DNA of 36,295 nt from Myxococcaceae bacterium (GTDB lineage: Bacteria; Myxococcota; Myxococcia; Myxococcales; Myxococcaceae): NCBI GenBank assembly GCA_017881345.1, contig JADGQZ010000029.1, positions 1 through 36,295 on the forward strand. The letters run 5' to 3'. Below, piece after piece: positions 8,143 to 19,895 of the stretch. Below the pieces are notes generated by a model that did not search any database, was not told where the DNA came from, and was given only the letters and a program-made list of their open reading frames with translations. The stretch's first letter is position 1. Each line of letters starts with the position of its first letter. The position numbers were made by a program, and so were the translations under genes.

Positions 8143-9033
8143 TCAGCGAGTGCGGCCGCGCTGCAGCGCGGCCTGCAGGGTGGTGCCGAGCTCGGCGGGG
8201 GACGGCGCCATCAGCACCCCCGCCGCCTCCATCGCCCGGATCTTCTCCGCCGCGGTGCCCTTGCCCCCGGCGATGATCGCCCCGGCGTGCCCCATCCGCT
8301 TGCCGGGAGGGGCCGACACTCCGGCGATGAACCCGGCGATGGGCTTCCTGAACTCCTTGCCGATGTACTGGGCGGCGGTCTCCTCGGCGCTCCCGCCGAT
8401 CTCGCCGATCATGATGACCGCGTCGGTCTCCGGGTCGGCGTTGAAGAGCCTGAGGCAATCCACGAAGTCGGTCCCGTTCACCGGGTCACCGCCGATGCCC
8501 ACCGCGGTCGACTGGCCGAGCCCCAGCTGGGTGAGCTGGAAGACCGCCTCGTAGGTCAGGGTCCCCGAGCGAGAGACGACCCCGATCCGCCCGGGGCGGT
8601 GGATGTGGCCGGGCATGATGCCGATCTTGCACTTGGCCCCGGGGGTGATGACGCCCGGGCAGTTGGGGCCGACCAGCCGCACCGGCCTGCCCTGCAGCGC
8701 CCGCTTCACCTTCACCATGTCCAGCACCGGGATGCCCTCGGTGATGACGATGACCAGCGGGACGCCTGCGTCCGCGGCCTCGAGGATGGCGTCGCCGGCG
8801 AACGGCGGAGGCACGAAGACCACGCTGACGTTGGCGCCGGTCTGCTTCACCGCGTCGGCCACGGTGTCGAAGATTGGGACCGAATCGCGGAACCGGGTCC
8901 CGCCCTTCCCCGGGGTGACGCCGGCGACGAGCTTCGTCCCGTAGTCCATCATCTGCCCGGCGTGGAAGGAGCCGGCGGAGCCGGTGATGCCCTGCATCAG
9001 CACCCGGGTGTTCTGGTCGATGAGGATGCTCAT
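8143..9033 (-). CDS. sucD: Succinyl-CoA synthetase, alpha subunit
   Basis: The protein has 296 residues. The N-terminal CoA-binding Rossmann domain ([32 protein letters not shown]) is followed by the ligase domain with [21 protein letters not shown] and the phosphohistidine loop [11 protein letters not shown] (His249). With SucC it converts succinyl-CoA, ADP (or GDP) and phosphate to succinate, CoA and ATP (or GTP) in the TCA cycle. Its start codon overlaps the stop of sucC by four bases (ATGA), a sign of coupled translation, and ndk follows 20 bases later. The length is normal and no key residue is missing. Confidence 0.98.
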   Translation of the reverse strand: MSILIDQNTRVLMQGITGSAGSFHAGQMMDYGTKLVAGVTPGKGGTRFRDSVPIFDTVADAVKQTGANVSVVFVPPPFAGDAILEAADAGVPLVIVITEGIPVLDMVKVKRALQGRPVRLVGPNCPGVITPGAKCKIGIMPGHIHRPGRIGVVSRSGTLTYEAVFQLTQLGLGQSTAVGIGGDPVNGTDFVDCLRLFNADPETDAVIMIGEIGGSAEETAAQYIGKEFRKPIAGFIAGVSAPPGKRMGHAGAIIAGGKGTAAEKIRAMEAAGVLMAPSPAELGTTLQAALQRGRTR

Positions 9034-10205
9034 GACACCTTCTCGCCCCGGGCTGCCGCCACGGCCTTCTCCGCGGCCTGGCGGAGGTTGTCCGCGGGGA
9101 TGATGGGCAGGCCGGAGTGGCGGAGGATCTCCTTGCCCTGCTCCACGTTGGTGCCCTCGAGCCGGACGACCAGCGGGACGGACAGCTTCACCTCGCGGGC
9201 GGCGGCGACCACGCCCTCGGCGATGACGTCACACTTCATGATCCCACCGAAGATGTTGATCAGCACTGCCTTGACCGCCTTCGCGCTGAGGATGAGCTTG
9301 AACGCCTCGGTCACCTTCTCCTTGGTCGCCCCGCCGCCCACGTCGAGGAAGTTCGCGGGCTGGCCGCCGACCAGCTTGATGGTGTCCATGGTGGCCATGG
9401 CCAGACCGGCGCCGTTCACCATGCAGCCGATGTTGCCGTCGAGGGAGATGTAGGCCAGGTCGAACTCCTTGGCCTGCGCCTCGATCGGATCCTCCTCGGC
9501 GACGTCGCGGTAGCCCAGCAGCTCCTTGTGCCGGTAGAGGGCGTTGTCGTCGAAGTTCAGCTTGGCGTCGAGGGCCACCACCGAGCCGTCCTTGAGCAGG
9601 ACCAGCGGATTCACCTCGACCAGCGAGGCGTCGGTCTCGATGTAGCTACGGTAGAGCGCCCGGGCGAAGGCCACGAACTTGCCGATGCTGTCGCCCTTGA
9701 GGCCGAGGCCGAAGGCGAGCTTTCGCGCCTGGTAATCAGCGAGGCCGACGACCGGGTCGATGGACTCGAGGAGGATCTTCTCCGGATGCTTCGCGGCGAC
9801 CTCCTCGATCTCCACCCCGCCCTCGCTGGAGGCCATCAGCGACAGACGCGACGTGGCCCGGTCGAGCGTCATGCCCAGGTAGAACTCCCGCTCGATGGGG
9901 AGTCCCTCCTCGACGTAGACCTTGTTGACCTTCTGCCCCTCGGGGCCGGTCTGGTGCGTCTTCAGCATCATCCCCAGGATCTGCGAGGCGAGCTGCTTCG
10001 CCTCCGCGGGGCTCTTCGCCAGCTTCACCCCGCCGCCCTTTCCCCGGCCGCCGGCGTGGATCTGCGCCTTCACCACCACCACCGGAGTCCCGAGCGACGT
10101 CGCCGCCTTCTCGGCCTCCTCCGGAGTCGTGGCGAGGACGCCGCGCGGGGTGGGCACCCCGTACTTCCGGAACAGCTCCTTGCCCTGATACTCGTGGATC
10201 TTCAT
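9030..10205 (-). CDS. sucC: Succinyl-CoA synthetase (ADP-forming), beta subunit
   Basis: The protein has 391 residues from ATG 10205 ([22 protein letters not shown]), preceded by a GAGGGGG ribosome site. The ATP-grasp domain is clear ([22 protein letters not shown] near residues 44-65, [26 protein letters not shown] near residues 196-221), followed by the ligase-CoA domain ([39 protein letters not shown]). It is the nucleotide- and succinate-binding subunit. It leads the sucC-sucD-ndk operon. The promoter must lie in, or overlap, the 25-base gap shared with the divergent glycosyltransferase gene, which contains a GGGGGTTCCCCC inverted repeat. Length and motifs are normal. Confidence 0.98.
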   Translation of the reverse strand: MKIHEYQGKELFRKYGVPTPRGVLATTPEEAEKAATSLGTPVVVVKAQIHAGGRGKGGGVKLAKSPAEAKQLASQILGMMLKTHQTGPEGQKVNKVYVEEGLPIEREFYLGMTLDRATSRLSLMASSEGGVEIEEVAAKHPEKILLESIDPVVGLADYQARKLAFGLGLKGDSIGKFVAFARALYRSYIETDASLVEVNPLVLLKDGSVVALDAKLNFDDNALYRHKELLGYRDVAEEDPIEAQAKEFDLAYISLDGNIGCMVNGAGLAMATMDTIKLVGGQPANFLDVGGGATKEKVTEAFKLILSAKAVKAVLINIFGGIMKCDVIAEGVVAAAREVKLSVPLVVRLEGTNVEQGKEILRHSGLPIIPADNLRQAAEKAVAAARGEKVS

Positions 10206-10230
10206 GGGGGTTCCCCCTCGGGGGGCGGGC

Positions 10231-11508
10231 ATGTCTCACGCAGAAACCGGGCCGAGGCAAGCGGGAAACGCGTCGCCGGCCGCGGTCGGAGACGCTCGCC
10301 CGGCGTTCCCCCATCCGGAGGCCCCGGGCGGTGCCGACTCGCCCGCCGACGCCTGGTGGCGAGCGGCGCTGATCCTGCTCCTGGGCGTCCTGGTGGCCCA
10401 CAGCTGGCTCCTCAAGCCGGGCGGCGACTTCCACGTGTTCTGGCTCGCCGGGCGCCGCATGCTGGACGGTGTCCTGCCGTACCAGGCCGCCGACGGTCTC
10501 TATCCGTTCAAGTACCTCCCACCGGTGGCCCTGTTCCTCGCACCGCTGGCCCTGCTCCCGGAGCGCCTGGCGAACGGCCTGTGGCTGGTGCTGTCCGCGG
10601 TGGGGCTCCTCCGGCTGGTGCGCTGGAGCCAGGCGACGCTCGGTGGAGGGCCCGATGCGAGGCGTGAGCTCCTCCTCCTCCTCGCGCTGCTCCCCTTCGT
10701 GACCCACCTCCTCGGGCTCGGCCAGTCCGAGGGGCTGCTCCTCTGGTTGATGGTGGAGAGCGAGGACCGGCGGACCCGGCCGCCCATCCTCTCCGGCGTC
10801 CTGTGGGCCATCGCTTGCCTCTTCAAGCCGCCGTTCGCGGTCTTCCTCGGCCTGGTTGCCTGGCGCCGGGAGATCCGCCTCGGGCTCGGTCTGCTCGCGG
10901 GGGTCGCCGGCTCCTTCGCTCTGCTCGCGCTCGTGCCCGGGCTGGCGACCGTGGGGGCGCAGCTCGCCGCATGGCAGGGACTCCTCCGCGAGTCGACGCC
11001 GGCGGCGGTCTGTGGTGCCCAGAACCAGAGCGTGGTCGCGCTGGTCTGCTCGCTGACCTCTCTAGGACCGGGAGACCGGGGCTTCGGGGCGGCGGTGGCG
11101 CTCGCCGCGGGGGCCCTGCTCGCGGTCGGGGGCGCGGCGGTGGCCCTCTGCGCCCGGCGGTCCCGGGCCGAGGGCGAGCGGCTCGCGCTGGCGCTGACGT
11201 TCTACGCGACCGCGCTCCTCTCCCCGCTGGGCTGGCGCACGAATCTGCTCGCGCTGGCGCCGGCGCTCGCGCTCCTCTTCGCGCGCGGACGGCCCCCTGA
11301 CCCGGTGGCCTCACGGGTGCGGATGGGGTGCGCGGCCGCGCTCGCGCTGACCGTCCTGGTCCTGAACTACGACGTGCTCGGGCCGGAGCGGTTCCGCCAG
11401 ATGCTCGAGCAGCGGACCTACGGATGGCTCGGGCTGGCCATGGCGGGGTGCGCGGTGCTGGTCAGCATCCGGAGCACCGCGCGACGCGCGCTCGCCTCGC
11501 CGGGCTGA
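10231..11508 (+). CDS. Polytopic membrane glycosyltransferase, GT87/DUF2029-like
   Basis: The protein has 425 residues from ATG 10231 ([10 protein letters not shown]); the track's start at 10204 would overlap sucC and is less likely. After a hydrophilic N-terminus of about 45 residues there are about nine to eleven hydrophobic helices. The first extracytoplasmic loop has [22 protein letters not shown], the acidic D-plus-aromatic pattern of GT-C mannosyltransferases such as PimE. Later segments carry LFKPPFAVF and [23 protein letters not shown], both usual in DUF2029/GT87 proteins. These enzymes move sugars from polyprenyl-phosphate carriers on the outer face of the membrane. The acceptor cannot be read from the sequence. 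It is divergent from sucC and convergent with sdhB; its TGA and the sdhB stop together form TGATCA. Confidence 0.72.
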   Translation: MSHAETGPRQAGNASPAAVGDARPAFPHPEAPGGADSPADAWWRAALILLLGVLVAHSWLLKPGGDFHVFWLAGRRMLDGVLPYQAADGLYPFKYLPPVALFLAPLALLPERLANGLWLVLSAVGLLRLVRWSQATLGGGPDARRELLLLLALLPFVTHLLGLGQSEGLLLWLMVESEDRRTRPPILSGVLWAIACLFKPPFAVFLGLVAWRREIRLGLGLLAGVAGSFALLALVPGLATVGAQLAAWQGLLRESTPAAVCGAQNQSVVALVCSLTSLGPGDRGFGAAVALAAGALLAVGGAAVALCARRSRAEGERLALALTFYATALLSPLGWRTNLLALAPALALLFARGRPPDPVASRVRMGCAAALALTVLVLNYDVLGPERFRQMLEQRTYGWLGLAMAGCAVLVSIRSTARRALASPG

Positions 11509-12342
11509 TCAGGCCGGTCCGCCCGCGGCGGCCTCGCTCTCGGTGTCCTTGAAGAACAGGTCCTTGACCACCAGCTTGGTGACGTCGCGGTTCATCGCGG
11601 CGATGGAGGTGGTGAGCGGGATCTCCTTGGGGCAGACCTGGACGCAGTTCTGCGCCTTGCCGCAGTCCTGGATGCCGCCCGGGCCCATGAGTCCGCGCAG
11701 CCGGTCGTCGGCGTGCATCGCGCCGGTGGGGTGAAGGTTGAAGAGCCGCGCCTGGCTGATGGGCGCCGCGCCCATGAAGTCGTTGTCCTGGGTGACCTGC
11801 GGACAGGCCTCGAGGCAGCTGCCACAGGTGATGCAGGTGGAGAGCACGTAGCGCTGGGCCTGCTCGCTCTGGCTCTGCCGCGGTCCGGGGCCGAGGTTGT
11901 GGGTGCCGTCGAGCTCGATCCACGCCTTCACCTGCTTCAGCGACTCGAACATCCGGCTCCGGTCGACGGCGAGATCACGCACCATCGGGAACTTGCGCAT
12001 CGGCTCGAGGGTGATCGGCCACTCGAGCTTGTCCACCAGCGCCGAGCAGGCCATCCGCACCCGCCCGTTGATGTTCATCGCGCAGCTGCCGCAGACCTCC
12101 TCGAGGCAGGCCGCGTCCCAGGTGACCGGGGTGGTGGTCTGCCCGGCGGCGTTCACCGGGTTCCGCTGGATCTCCATCAGGCAGGAGATGACGTTGGCGC
12201 CCTTCCGGTAGGCGATCTTGAAGTCCTCGAAGCCCCCCGGCTTGTCGGCCTCCTCCTGCCGCCAGATCCGGAAGGTGATCCACTTCTCCTCGGCCCTCGC
12301 CTTGCTCTCGCTGGTCCGTCCAACCTGCTTGGCTTCATCCAT
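11509..12342 (-). CDS. sdhB: Succinate dehydrogenase/fumarate reductase, iron-sulfur subunit
   Basis: The protein has 277 residues from ATG 12342 (MDEAKQVGRTSE). The N-terminal plant-type ferredoxin domain binds a [2Fe-2S] cluster (CLEEVCGSCAMNINGRVRMAC, Cys79/84/87/99). The C-terminal domain has the [4Fe-4S] and [3Fe-4S] ligands (CITCGSCLEACP with Cys160/163/166/170; CGKAQNCVQVCPKEIP with Cys227/233/237). It carries electrons from SdhA flavin to the SdhC hemes and quinone. It is the last gene of sdhC-sdhA-sdhB, 17 bases after sdhA. The extended Cys spacing and the HPTGAMHADDRL insertion match the Bacillus/Geobacter-type enzymes rather than the four-subunit type. All ligands are intact. Confidence 0.97.
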   Translation of the reverse strand: MDEAKQVGRTSESKARAEEKWITFRIWRQEEADKPGGFEDFKIAYRKGANVISCLMEIQRNPVNAAGQTTTPVTWDAACLEEVCGSCAMNINGRVRMACSALVDKLEWPITLEPMRKFPMVRDLAVDRSRMFESLKQVKAWIELDGTHNLGPGPRQSQSEQAQRYVLSTCITCGSCLEACPQVTQDNDFMGAAPISQARLFNLHPTGAMHADDRLRGLMGPGGIQDCGKAQNCVQVCPKEIPLTTSIAAMNRDVTKLVVKDLFFKDTESEAAAGGPA

Positions 12343-12359
12343 GGCGGTCCCTGGGCTCC

Positions 12360-14231
12360 TCAGGCGTACCAGCCTGGCTCGGGGTCGAGCACCGGCGTGG
12401 GAATGTTCTCGTAGGTGATCTCGGATCCCTGCGGCGTCCACCGGGCGATGGTGGTCTTCGCCCACTTCTGGTGGCGCTCCTTCCAGGCGCGCATCCAGTC
12501 GGGGTCCTGGGTGGGGTCCTTGGTCTTGGGCTCGGGGAGCTGGAACTCAGGCTTGTAGTGCGCCCCGCGTGACTCGTCGCGGAGCAGCGCGCTCCTGGTG
12601 ATGACCTCGGCGAGCGCGAACATGTTCCACAGCTGGTTGACGAAGCTGAGCGGGCGGTTGCTGCTGTGCCCGTGGTCGAGCACGTTGATCCGCTTCCAGC
12701 GGTCCTTCAGCTCCTCGAGCTTCTCCAGGGTCTTGCGCAGCCGGTCGTTGCGCCGGACGACGGTGACGTTCTCGGTCATCACCTCGCCCAGCTCGCGGGC
12801 GAGCACGTAGGGGTTCTCGCTCCCGGTCATCTTGTCGATGGCGGCGAAGCGCTCGCCCCACTCCTTCTTCGCGTCCTCGAAGACCCTTTCCTGCACCGCG
12901 GTCGAGCTCTTCGCGTTGTTCTTCGCGTAGCTCACCATGGCCGGGCCGCCGATCATCCCGCCGTAGATGCAGGAGAGGAGCGAGTTGGCTCCGAGCCTGT
13001 TCCCGCCGTGGTACGCGTAGTCCGCCTCGCCCGACGCGTAGAGACCGGGGATGTTGGTGGCCTGGTTCTTCGGGCTGTTCGCCAGCGGCTCGAGGTTCGG
13101 CCCGGGCTCGAAGGTCACGTACAGGCCGCCCATCGAGTAGTGCATGCCCGGGAAGATGACCATCGGGTGACGGCGCGGATCGTCACCGACGAACTTCTCG
13201 TAGATCTCCATCACGCCCTTGATCTTCGCGTCGAGCGTGGCGGCCGGGATGTGCGTGACGTCGAGGTAGACGCCGTCGCGTCCCGCGATGCCCATGCCCA
13301 GCTCGCGGCAGACGTGGAAGATCTCGCGGGTGGCGACGTCGCGGGGGACCAGGTTCTTGTACTTGGGATACTTCTCCTCGAGGAAGTACCAGCGCTCGGC
13401 CTCGGGGATGCTCAGAGGATCGCGGGTGTCGTTCTTGGTCTTCGGGACCCAGACCCGCCCGCCCTCGCCGCGGACCGACTCGGACATGAGCCGCAGCTTG
13501 TCCTCGCCCGGGATGGAGGTCGGGTGGACCTGGATGAACTCGCCGTTGGCGTAGATCGCGCCCTCGAGGTACGCGCGGCCGGCGGCGGTGCCGGTGTTGA
13601 TGATCGAGTTGGTCGAGCGGCCGAACACGATGCCCGGGCCGCCGGTGGCCAGCATGACCGCCTCGGCGGGGAGCGCGCGGATCTCCATCGTCCGGAGGTC
13701 CATGGCCACGCTGCCCACGACCCGACCGGACTCGTCCTTCACCGTCCCCAGCCACTCCCAGTACTCGAACTTGGAGACCATTCCGTCGGCCTCGAAGCGG
13801 CGCACCTGCTCGTCGAGCGCATAGAGCAGCTGCTGGCCGGTGGTGGCGCCGGCGAACGCCGTCCGGTGGTGGAGCGTCCCGCCGAAGCGACGGAAGTCGA
13901 GGAGCCCTTCCGGGGTGCGGTTGAACGGCACGCCCATCCGGTCGAGCAGATAGATGATGCCTGGCGCCGCGTAGCACATGCCGCGCACGCTGGTCTGCTC
14001 GGCCAGGAAGTCCCCGCCGCGGAGCGTGTCCTTGACGTGGATGTCGGGGTGATCACCCTCGCCCTTGGTGTTCACCGCGCCGTTGATCCCGCCCTGGGCG
14101 CAGACCGAGTGCGAGCGCTTCACCGGGACGATGGAGAGGAGGTCCACCTTGTGACCGGCCTCGCAGAGCTTGATGACCGTCATCAGCCCCGCCAGCCCGC
14201 CTCCCACCACCGTGAATCGAGGTTCCGCCAT
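12360..14231 (-). CDS. sdhA: Succinate dehydrogenase/fumarate reductase, flavoprotein subunit
   Basis: The protein has 623 residues. The dinucleotide fold VVGGGLAGLMTVIKL is at residues 8-22, and RSHSVCAQGGINGAV places the covalent FAD ligand at His41. The substrate site includes the RRFGGTLHHRTAFAGATTGQQLL region, HPTSIPGEDKLRLMSESVRGEGG, the capping-domain helix RELGMGI and the flavin-proximal GNRLGANSLLSCIYGG. It oxidises succinate to fumarate at the inner face of the membrane. The overall pattern follows the Bacillus/Geobacter (type B) group, some of whose members also work as fumarate reductases. It lies 16 bases after sdhC and 17 bases before sdhB. The direction of catalysis in the cell cannot be read from sequence. 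Confidence 0.97.
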   Translation of the reverse strand: MAEPRFTVVGGGLAGLMTVIKLCEAGHKVDLLSIVPVKRSHSVCAQGGINGAVNTKGEGDHPDIHVKDTLRGGDFLAEQTSVRGMCYAAPGIIYLLDRMGVPFNRTPEGLLDFRRFGGTLHHRTAFAGATTGQQLLYALDEQVRRFEADGMVSKFEYWEWLGTVKDESGRVVGSVAMDLRTMEIRALPAEAVMLATGGPGIVFGRSTNSIINTGTAAGRAYLEGAIYANGEFIQVHPTSIPGEDKLRLMSESVRGEGGRVWVPKTKNDTRDPLSIPEAERWYFLEEKYPKYKNLVPRDVATREIFHVCRELGMGIAGRDGVYLDVTHIPAATLDAKIKGVMEIYEKFVGDDPRRHPMVIFPGMHYSMGGLYVTFEPGPNLEPLANSPKNQATNIPGLYASGEADYAYHGGNRLGANSLLSCIYGGMIGGPAMVSYAKNNAKSSTAVQERVFEDAKKEWGERFAAIDKMTGSENPYVLARELGEVMTENVTVVRRNDRLRKTLEKLEELKDRWKRINVLDHGHSSNRPLSFVNQLWNMFALAEVITRSALLRDESRGAHYKPEFQLPEPKTKDPTQDPDWMRAWKERHQKWAKTTIARWTPQGSEITYENIPTPVLDPEPGWYA

Positions 14232-14247
14232 GGGTCGTGCTCCCTGA

Positions 14248-15009
14248 TCAGCCGACGGCGCCGAAGCGCAACTGGAAGAGGATGCTCAGCGTGCCCACCG
14301 AGAGGAGCGCGAAGAGCAGCCAGGCCACCTGCGTGACGCGCCGCTGGGCAAGCCTCCCCACGGCGATGCCCCACGTCCAGCAGAATCCCTTCAGCCCGTA
14401 GGTGAAGTGCCAGAGGGTGCAGAGCGTCCCGAGGACGTAGAGGGCGAAGATGTGGTCCCCGGCGAGGATGCTCTGGACCCCGAGCGAGGCCGGGTTCCCA
14501 AGGTGGGCCGCCACGTCACGGTAGGTGACCAGATCGAGCCCGTCGGGGGTCAGGGTCCGCACCGCCGAGAGGTGATGGCCGAGCAGCGTCACCCACGTCC
14601 GGAGGGTCCCCACGTGCACCAGGAGGAACAGGAGCGCGATGACGCCGGTGATCCGCTGGGCCAGGTAGCCCCAGTTGCTCGGGTAGGCATAGCGGCCGTT
14701 GTTGGGCCGGCCGGTCACCGCGACCCAGACCCCGTAGAGCGCGTGGTAGGCCAGCGGAAGGACGATGGTCACCAGCTCGAGCGCGTAGAAGAACGGCCGC
14801 GGGAGCAGCACGTTCACGTGGTTGACCATCTCGTCGTACGCAGCCGGGCTGCGCAGCGCCGACATGTTCTCGAACAGGTGGTAGCAGAGGAAGACGCCGA
14901 GCGGCAGCACGCCCGACAGCGAGTGGAGCCGTCGCCAGAGGAAGGAGCGGTCGTCCCGGGTGCCGGCGCCCGTGCGGACGGCATCGGCGGTGGTGGCGGC
15001 ATCGGCCAT
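14248..15009 (-). CDS. sdhC: Succinate dehydrogenase/fumarate reductase, cytochrome b558 subunit
   Basis: The protein has 253 residues with five predicted membrane helices. Candidate heme-ligand histidines sit in the helices: His29 (RRLHSLSGV), His44 (CYHLFEN), LAYHALYGV, LLVHVGT and LWHFTYGLKG. This is the pattern of the diheme, single-anchor cytochrome b558 family, so no sdhD is expected and none is present. It anchors SdhAB and transfers electrons to quinone, probably menaquinone by family precedent. It is the first gene of the sdhCAB operon. The promoter should lie in the gene-free stretch upstream (from 15010), where GGTAATCAG near 15024 is a weak -10 candidate. No strong ribosome site is visible. 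Confidence 0.95.
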   Translation of the reverse strand: MADAATTADAVRTGAGTRDDRSFLWRRLHSLSGVLPLGVFLCYHLFENMSALRSPAAYDEMVNHVNVLLPRPFFYALELVTIVLPLAYHALYGVWVAVTGRPNNGRYAYPSNWGYLAQRITGVIALLFLLVHVGTLRTWVTLLGHHLSAVRTLTPDGLDLVTYRDVAAHLGNPASLGVQSILAGDHIFALYVLGTLCTLWHFTYGLKGFCWTWGIAVGRLAQRRVTQVAWLLFALLSVGTLSILFQLRFGAVG

Positions 15010-15323
15010 GGTCGAGTCTTCTGATTACCGCCCGGGGACCGCCATGACCATCGCGGGACCCCTCGGAAAATCAGGGGCTTTCATGGCGGACAGGAGTCGG
15101 CCTGTCTTCCCGGACCCCCGGGCGAGAGGCAAGGAGAATCCGGCGGAGTCCAGCGTCGCGCCCGTGAGGAACACGCTTTCTGGAGAGACCGGCCCGGGTG
15201 CCGAGCCCGTTCCTGGCCCGAGCTCCCCGCGCTGCAGGGGTGCAACGGCAGGGGGCCGATGACCACGGGGGCGCAGGGCCGGAGCGAGCACGAGCTCCGC
15301 GGACGCCCGGACCGAGAGCCGAC

Positions 15324-15340
15324 CGCTCGGTCGCCGAGCG
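15324..15340. repeat. Perfect 7-bp inverted repeat (stem-loop 1)
   Basis: CGCTCGG-TCG-CCGAGCG is a perfect 7-bp stem with a 3-base loop. It is the first of five stem-loops in the sdhC-mdh gap. No U-tract follows on either strand. Confidence 0.6.
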
Positions 15341-15375
15341 ACTTCTGCGGAAGGCCTCGCTGACCGAGCGTACGT

Positions 15376-15455
15376 TCCCCGTTCGGCAGCGCGGGGCCAC
15401 TTGGCGTCCGGCCTTGTGCCTGGCGCGCGCTCCCACGCACAAAAGCGGACGGCCG
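15376..15455. repeat. 80-bp direct repeat, copy 1
   Basis: It runs from TCCCCGTTCGGCAGCGCGGG to AAAAGCGGACGGCCG. It matches copy 2 (15537-15616) without gaps at 75 of 80 positions by hand alignment. Its right half is the imperfect palindrome at 15405-15451: CGTCCG/CGGACG outside and TTGTGC/GCACAA inside, with the inner stem spoiled by CC facing AA. A 16-base piece, GGCAGCGCGGGGCCAC, recurs at 15708-15723. Confidence 0.85.
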
Positions 15456-15480
15456 GGCAGCCCGGGCAGAAACGGACCGA

Positions 15481-15503
15481 TGGTTCGTTCGACGACCGAA
15501 CCA
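15481..15503. repeat. Perfect 7-bp inverted repeat between the direct repeats
   Basis: TGGTTCG-TTCGACGAC-CGAACCA gives a 7-bp stem with a 9-base loop. It lies in the 81-base spacer between the two 80-bp copies. It could be a dyad operator or an RNA hairpin. The T-arm-like GGTTCG is not part of a tRNA fold. Confidence 0.6.
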
Positions 15504-15536
15504 ATTCCGAGAAGACAGTCGGTGCCCGACCTAGTC

Positions 15537-15616
15537 TCCCCGTTCGGCGGCGCGGGCCCACCTGGCGTCCGGTTTTGTGCCTGGCGCGCGCTCCCACGCA
15601 CAAAAGCGGACGGCCG
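15537..15616. repeat. 80-bp direct repeat, copy 2, with long imperfect palindrome
   Basis: The copy is 161 bp downstream of copy 1. Its palindrome (15566-15612) is more complete: CGTCCG/CGGACG (6 bp), a G-G mismatch, TTTTGTGC/GCACAAAA (8 bp), a C-C mismatch, TGG/CCA (3 bp) and a 9-base loop. That is 17 pairs in 47 bases. Of the five differences from copy 1, two (CC to TT) restore pairing in the stem. Confidence 0.85.
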
Positions 15617-15704
15617 CAGCGACACCGTGCAGCCCCGGAGCGCCCGGGCCGCGCAGGCCGCCGGTCCGGGCAGTGCCGCGGTGCCCCCGAACCCGGACTC
15701 CGCC

Positions 15705-15732
15705 CGAGGCAGCGCGGGGCCACGCGGCCTCG
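15705..15732 (-). terminator. Stem-loop downstream of mdh
   Basis: CGAGGC-AG-CGCG-gggcca-CGCG-GCCTCG pairs 6 bp plus 4 bp around a two-base bulge. It starts 62 bases past the mdh stop on minus. There is no U-tract, so it is a possible terminator or 3'-end stabiliser of the icd-mdh transcript. It contains the 16-base fragment shared with the 80-bp repeat. Confidence 0.4.
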
Positions 15733-15794
15733 TCGAAGCCCGAGCTCCGGACCAGGCACCGCCGCGACCCGTGGCGGCGGCGCCCACTCCGTCT

Positions 15795-18052
<2,258 letters not shown>

Positions 18053-18173
18053 GGTGCGCTCCCGAATTGCCAAAAACCCTGGCGGTCGGGGGGTATACGG
18101 GACGCGACAACGGCTCCGCAACCTGGAACAAGTACCTACTCTTTTTGGTTGAATCGAGCCTCTCCCGGGTGAA
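18053..18173. promoter_or_regulatory. Shared divergent promoter region of icd and gltA
   Basis: This 121-base gap must drive both genes unless they are read from farther away. It has an unusually AT-rich patch, AAGTACCTACTCTTTTTGGTTG near 18130-18151, just before gltA, with TACTCT as a possible -10. It also has TATAC at 18094 near the middle, which could serve icd on minus (TTGCGG 18 bases upstream as -35). GCCA-AAAACCC-TGGC at 18069-18083 is a short dyad. None of these is conclusive. Confidence 0.4.
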
Positions 18174-19481
<1,308 letters not shown>

Positions 19482-19492
19482 GCACAGGGACC

Positions 19493-19837
19493 ATGACGCT
19501 CGACTTCACCTGCCAGAAGTGTGAGGGCACCTTCGAGATCGACGCCCAGGATCTCATCGACGGTAGCGAGAAGCTCGAGTGCCCCCACTGCAACACCCGC
19601 GCACCGGCGGCCGCGGTCGATGACTTCGTGGCCGCCCTCACCGAGATGCGGGCGCAGGTGGCGGCGCTGAGCAAGAAGTTCACCGTCTCCACGACCCTCG
19701 AGAGCGAGGATCTGGCCGAGCTCGACGCAGACGAAGACGAGGACGACGAGGACGAGGACGAGGTCGACGAGGACGACGACGACGAGGACCTCGACGAGGA
19801 CGACGACGACCTCGAGGACGAGGACGAGGAGAAGTAG
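19493..19837 (+). CDS. Zinc-ribbon protein with highly acidic C-terminal tail
   Basis: The protein has 114 residues from ATG 19493 (MTLDFTCQKCEGTFEID). A CxxC...CxxC zinc ribbon (TCQKCEG and LECPHCN, about 20 residues apart) occupies the first third. A short helical stretch follows (DDFVAALTEMRAQVAALSKKF). The last 45 or so residues are almost only Asp and Glu with a few Val, Leu and Lys. The ribbon resembles FmdB/MJ0042-type ribbons, but I do not recognise the whole protein. The acidic tail might mimic nucleic acid or bind basic proteins or metal; that is speculation. It sits 11 bases after gltA. The coding tail is a GAC/GAG repeat tract, so its length may vary between strains. Confidence 0.75.
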   Translation: MTLDFTCQKCEGTFEIDAQDLIDGSEKLECPHCNTRAPAAAVDDFVAALTEMRAQVAALSKKFTVSTTLESEDLAELDADEDEDDEDEDEVDEDDDDEDLDEDDDDLEDEDEEK

Positions 19838-19895
19838 CCGACGCCCGGACTGTCGGCCAGCGCTCGCTTGCGCGGCCACCCCGCGCCTGCGTGCC

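Larger units (their letters stand above)
15010..15794. other. Gene-free 785-bp region with hairpins and a direct repeat
   Basis: It lies between the sdhC start and the mdh stop, both on minus, so it holds the sdh promoter side and the mdh 3' end. The track's ORFs here (for example 238 aa minus, 15071-15787) are Arg/Pro/Ala-rich, and their internal repeats just translate the DNA repeat, so I read no gene. What it does hold: stem-loops at 15324-15340, 15405-15451, 15481-15503, 15566-15612 and 15705-15732, and two 80-bp direct repeats with a 161-bp period. It is by far the longest gene-free stretch in the window. Confidence 0.75.

Noticed and set aside
10204-10230. Upstream in-frame ATG for the glycosyltransferase
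   Set aside because: It would overlap the sucC start codon and adds only a Gly/Pro/Arg stretch; ATG 10231 has a G-rich site just before it.
12666-14336. 556-residue plus-strand ORF opposite sdhA
   Set aside because: It is a shadow of sdhA, whose flavin and active-site motifs are complete on minus.
15481-15503. Possible tRNA T-arm (GGTTCG) or CRISPR-like repeat
   Set aside because: No acceptor, D-arm or anticodon stem fits around it. Only two copies of the longer repeat exist, with spacing unlike CRISPR.
15071-15787. 238-residue minus-strand ORF in the sdhC-mdh gap, with internal repeats such as RGSARQAQ
   Set aside because: It is Arg/Pro/Ala-rich, matches no fold, has no ribosome site, and its repeats only reflect the 80-bp DNA repeat. 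High GC leaves all frames open.
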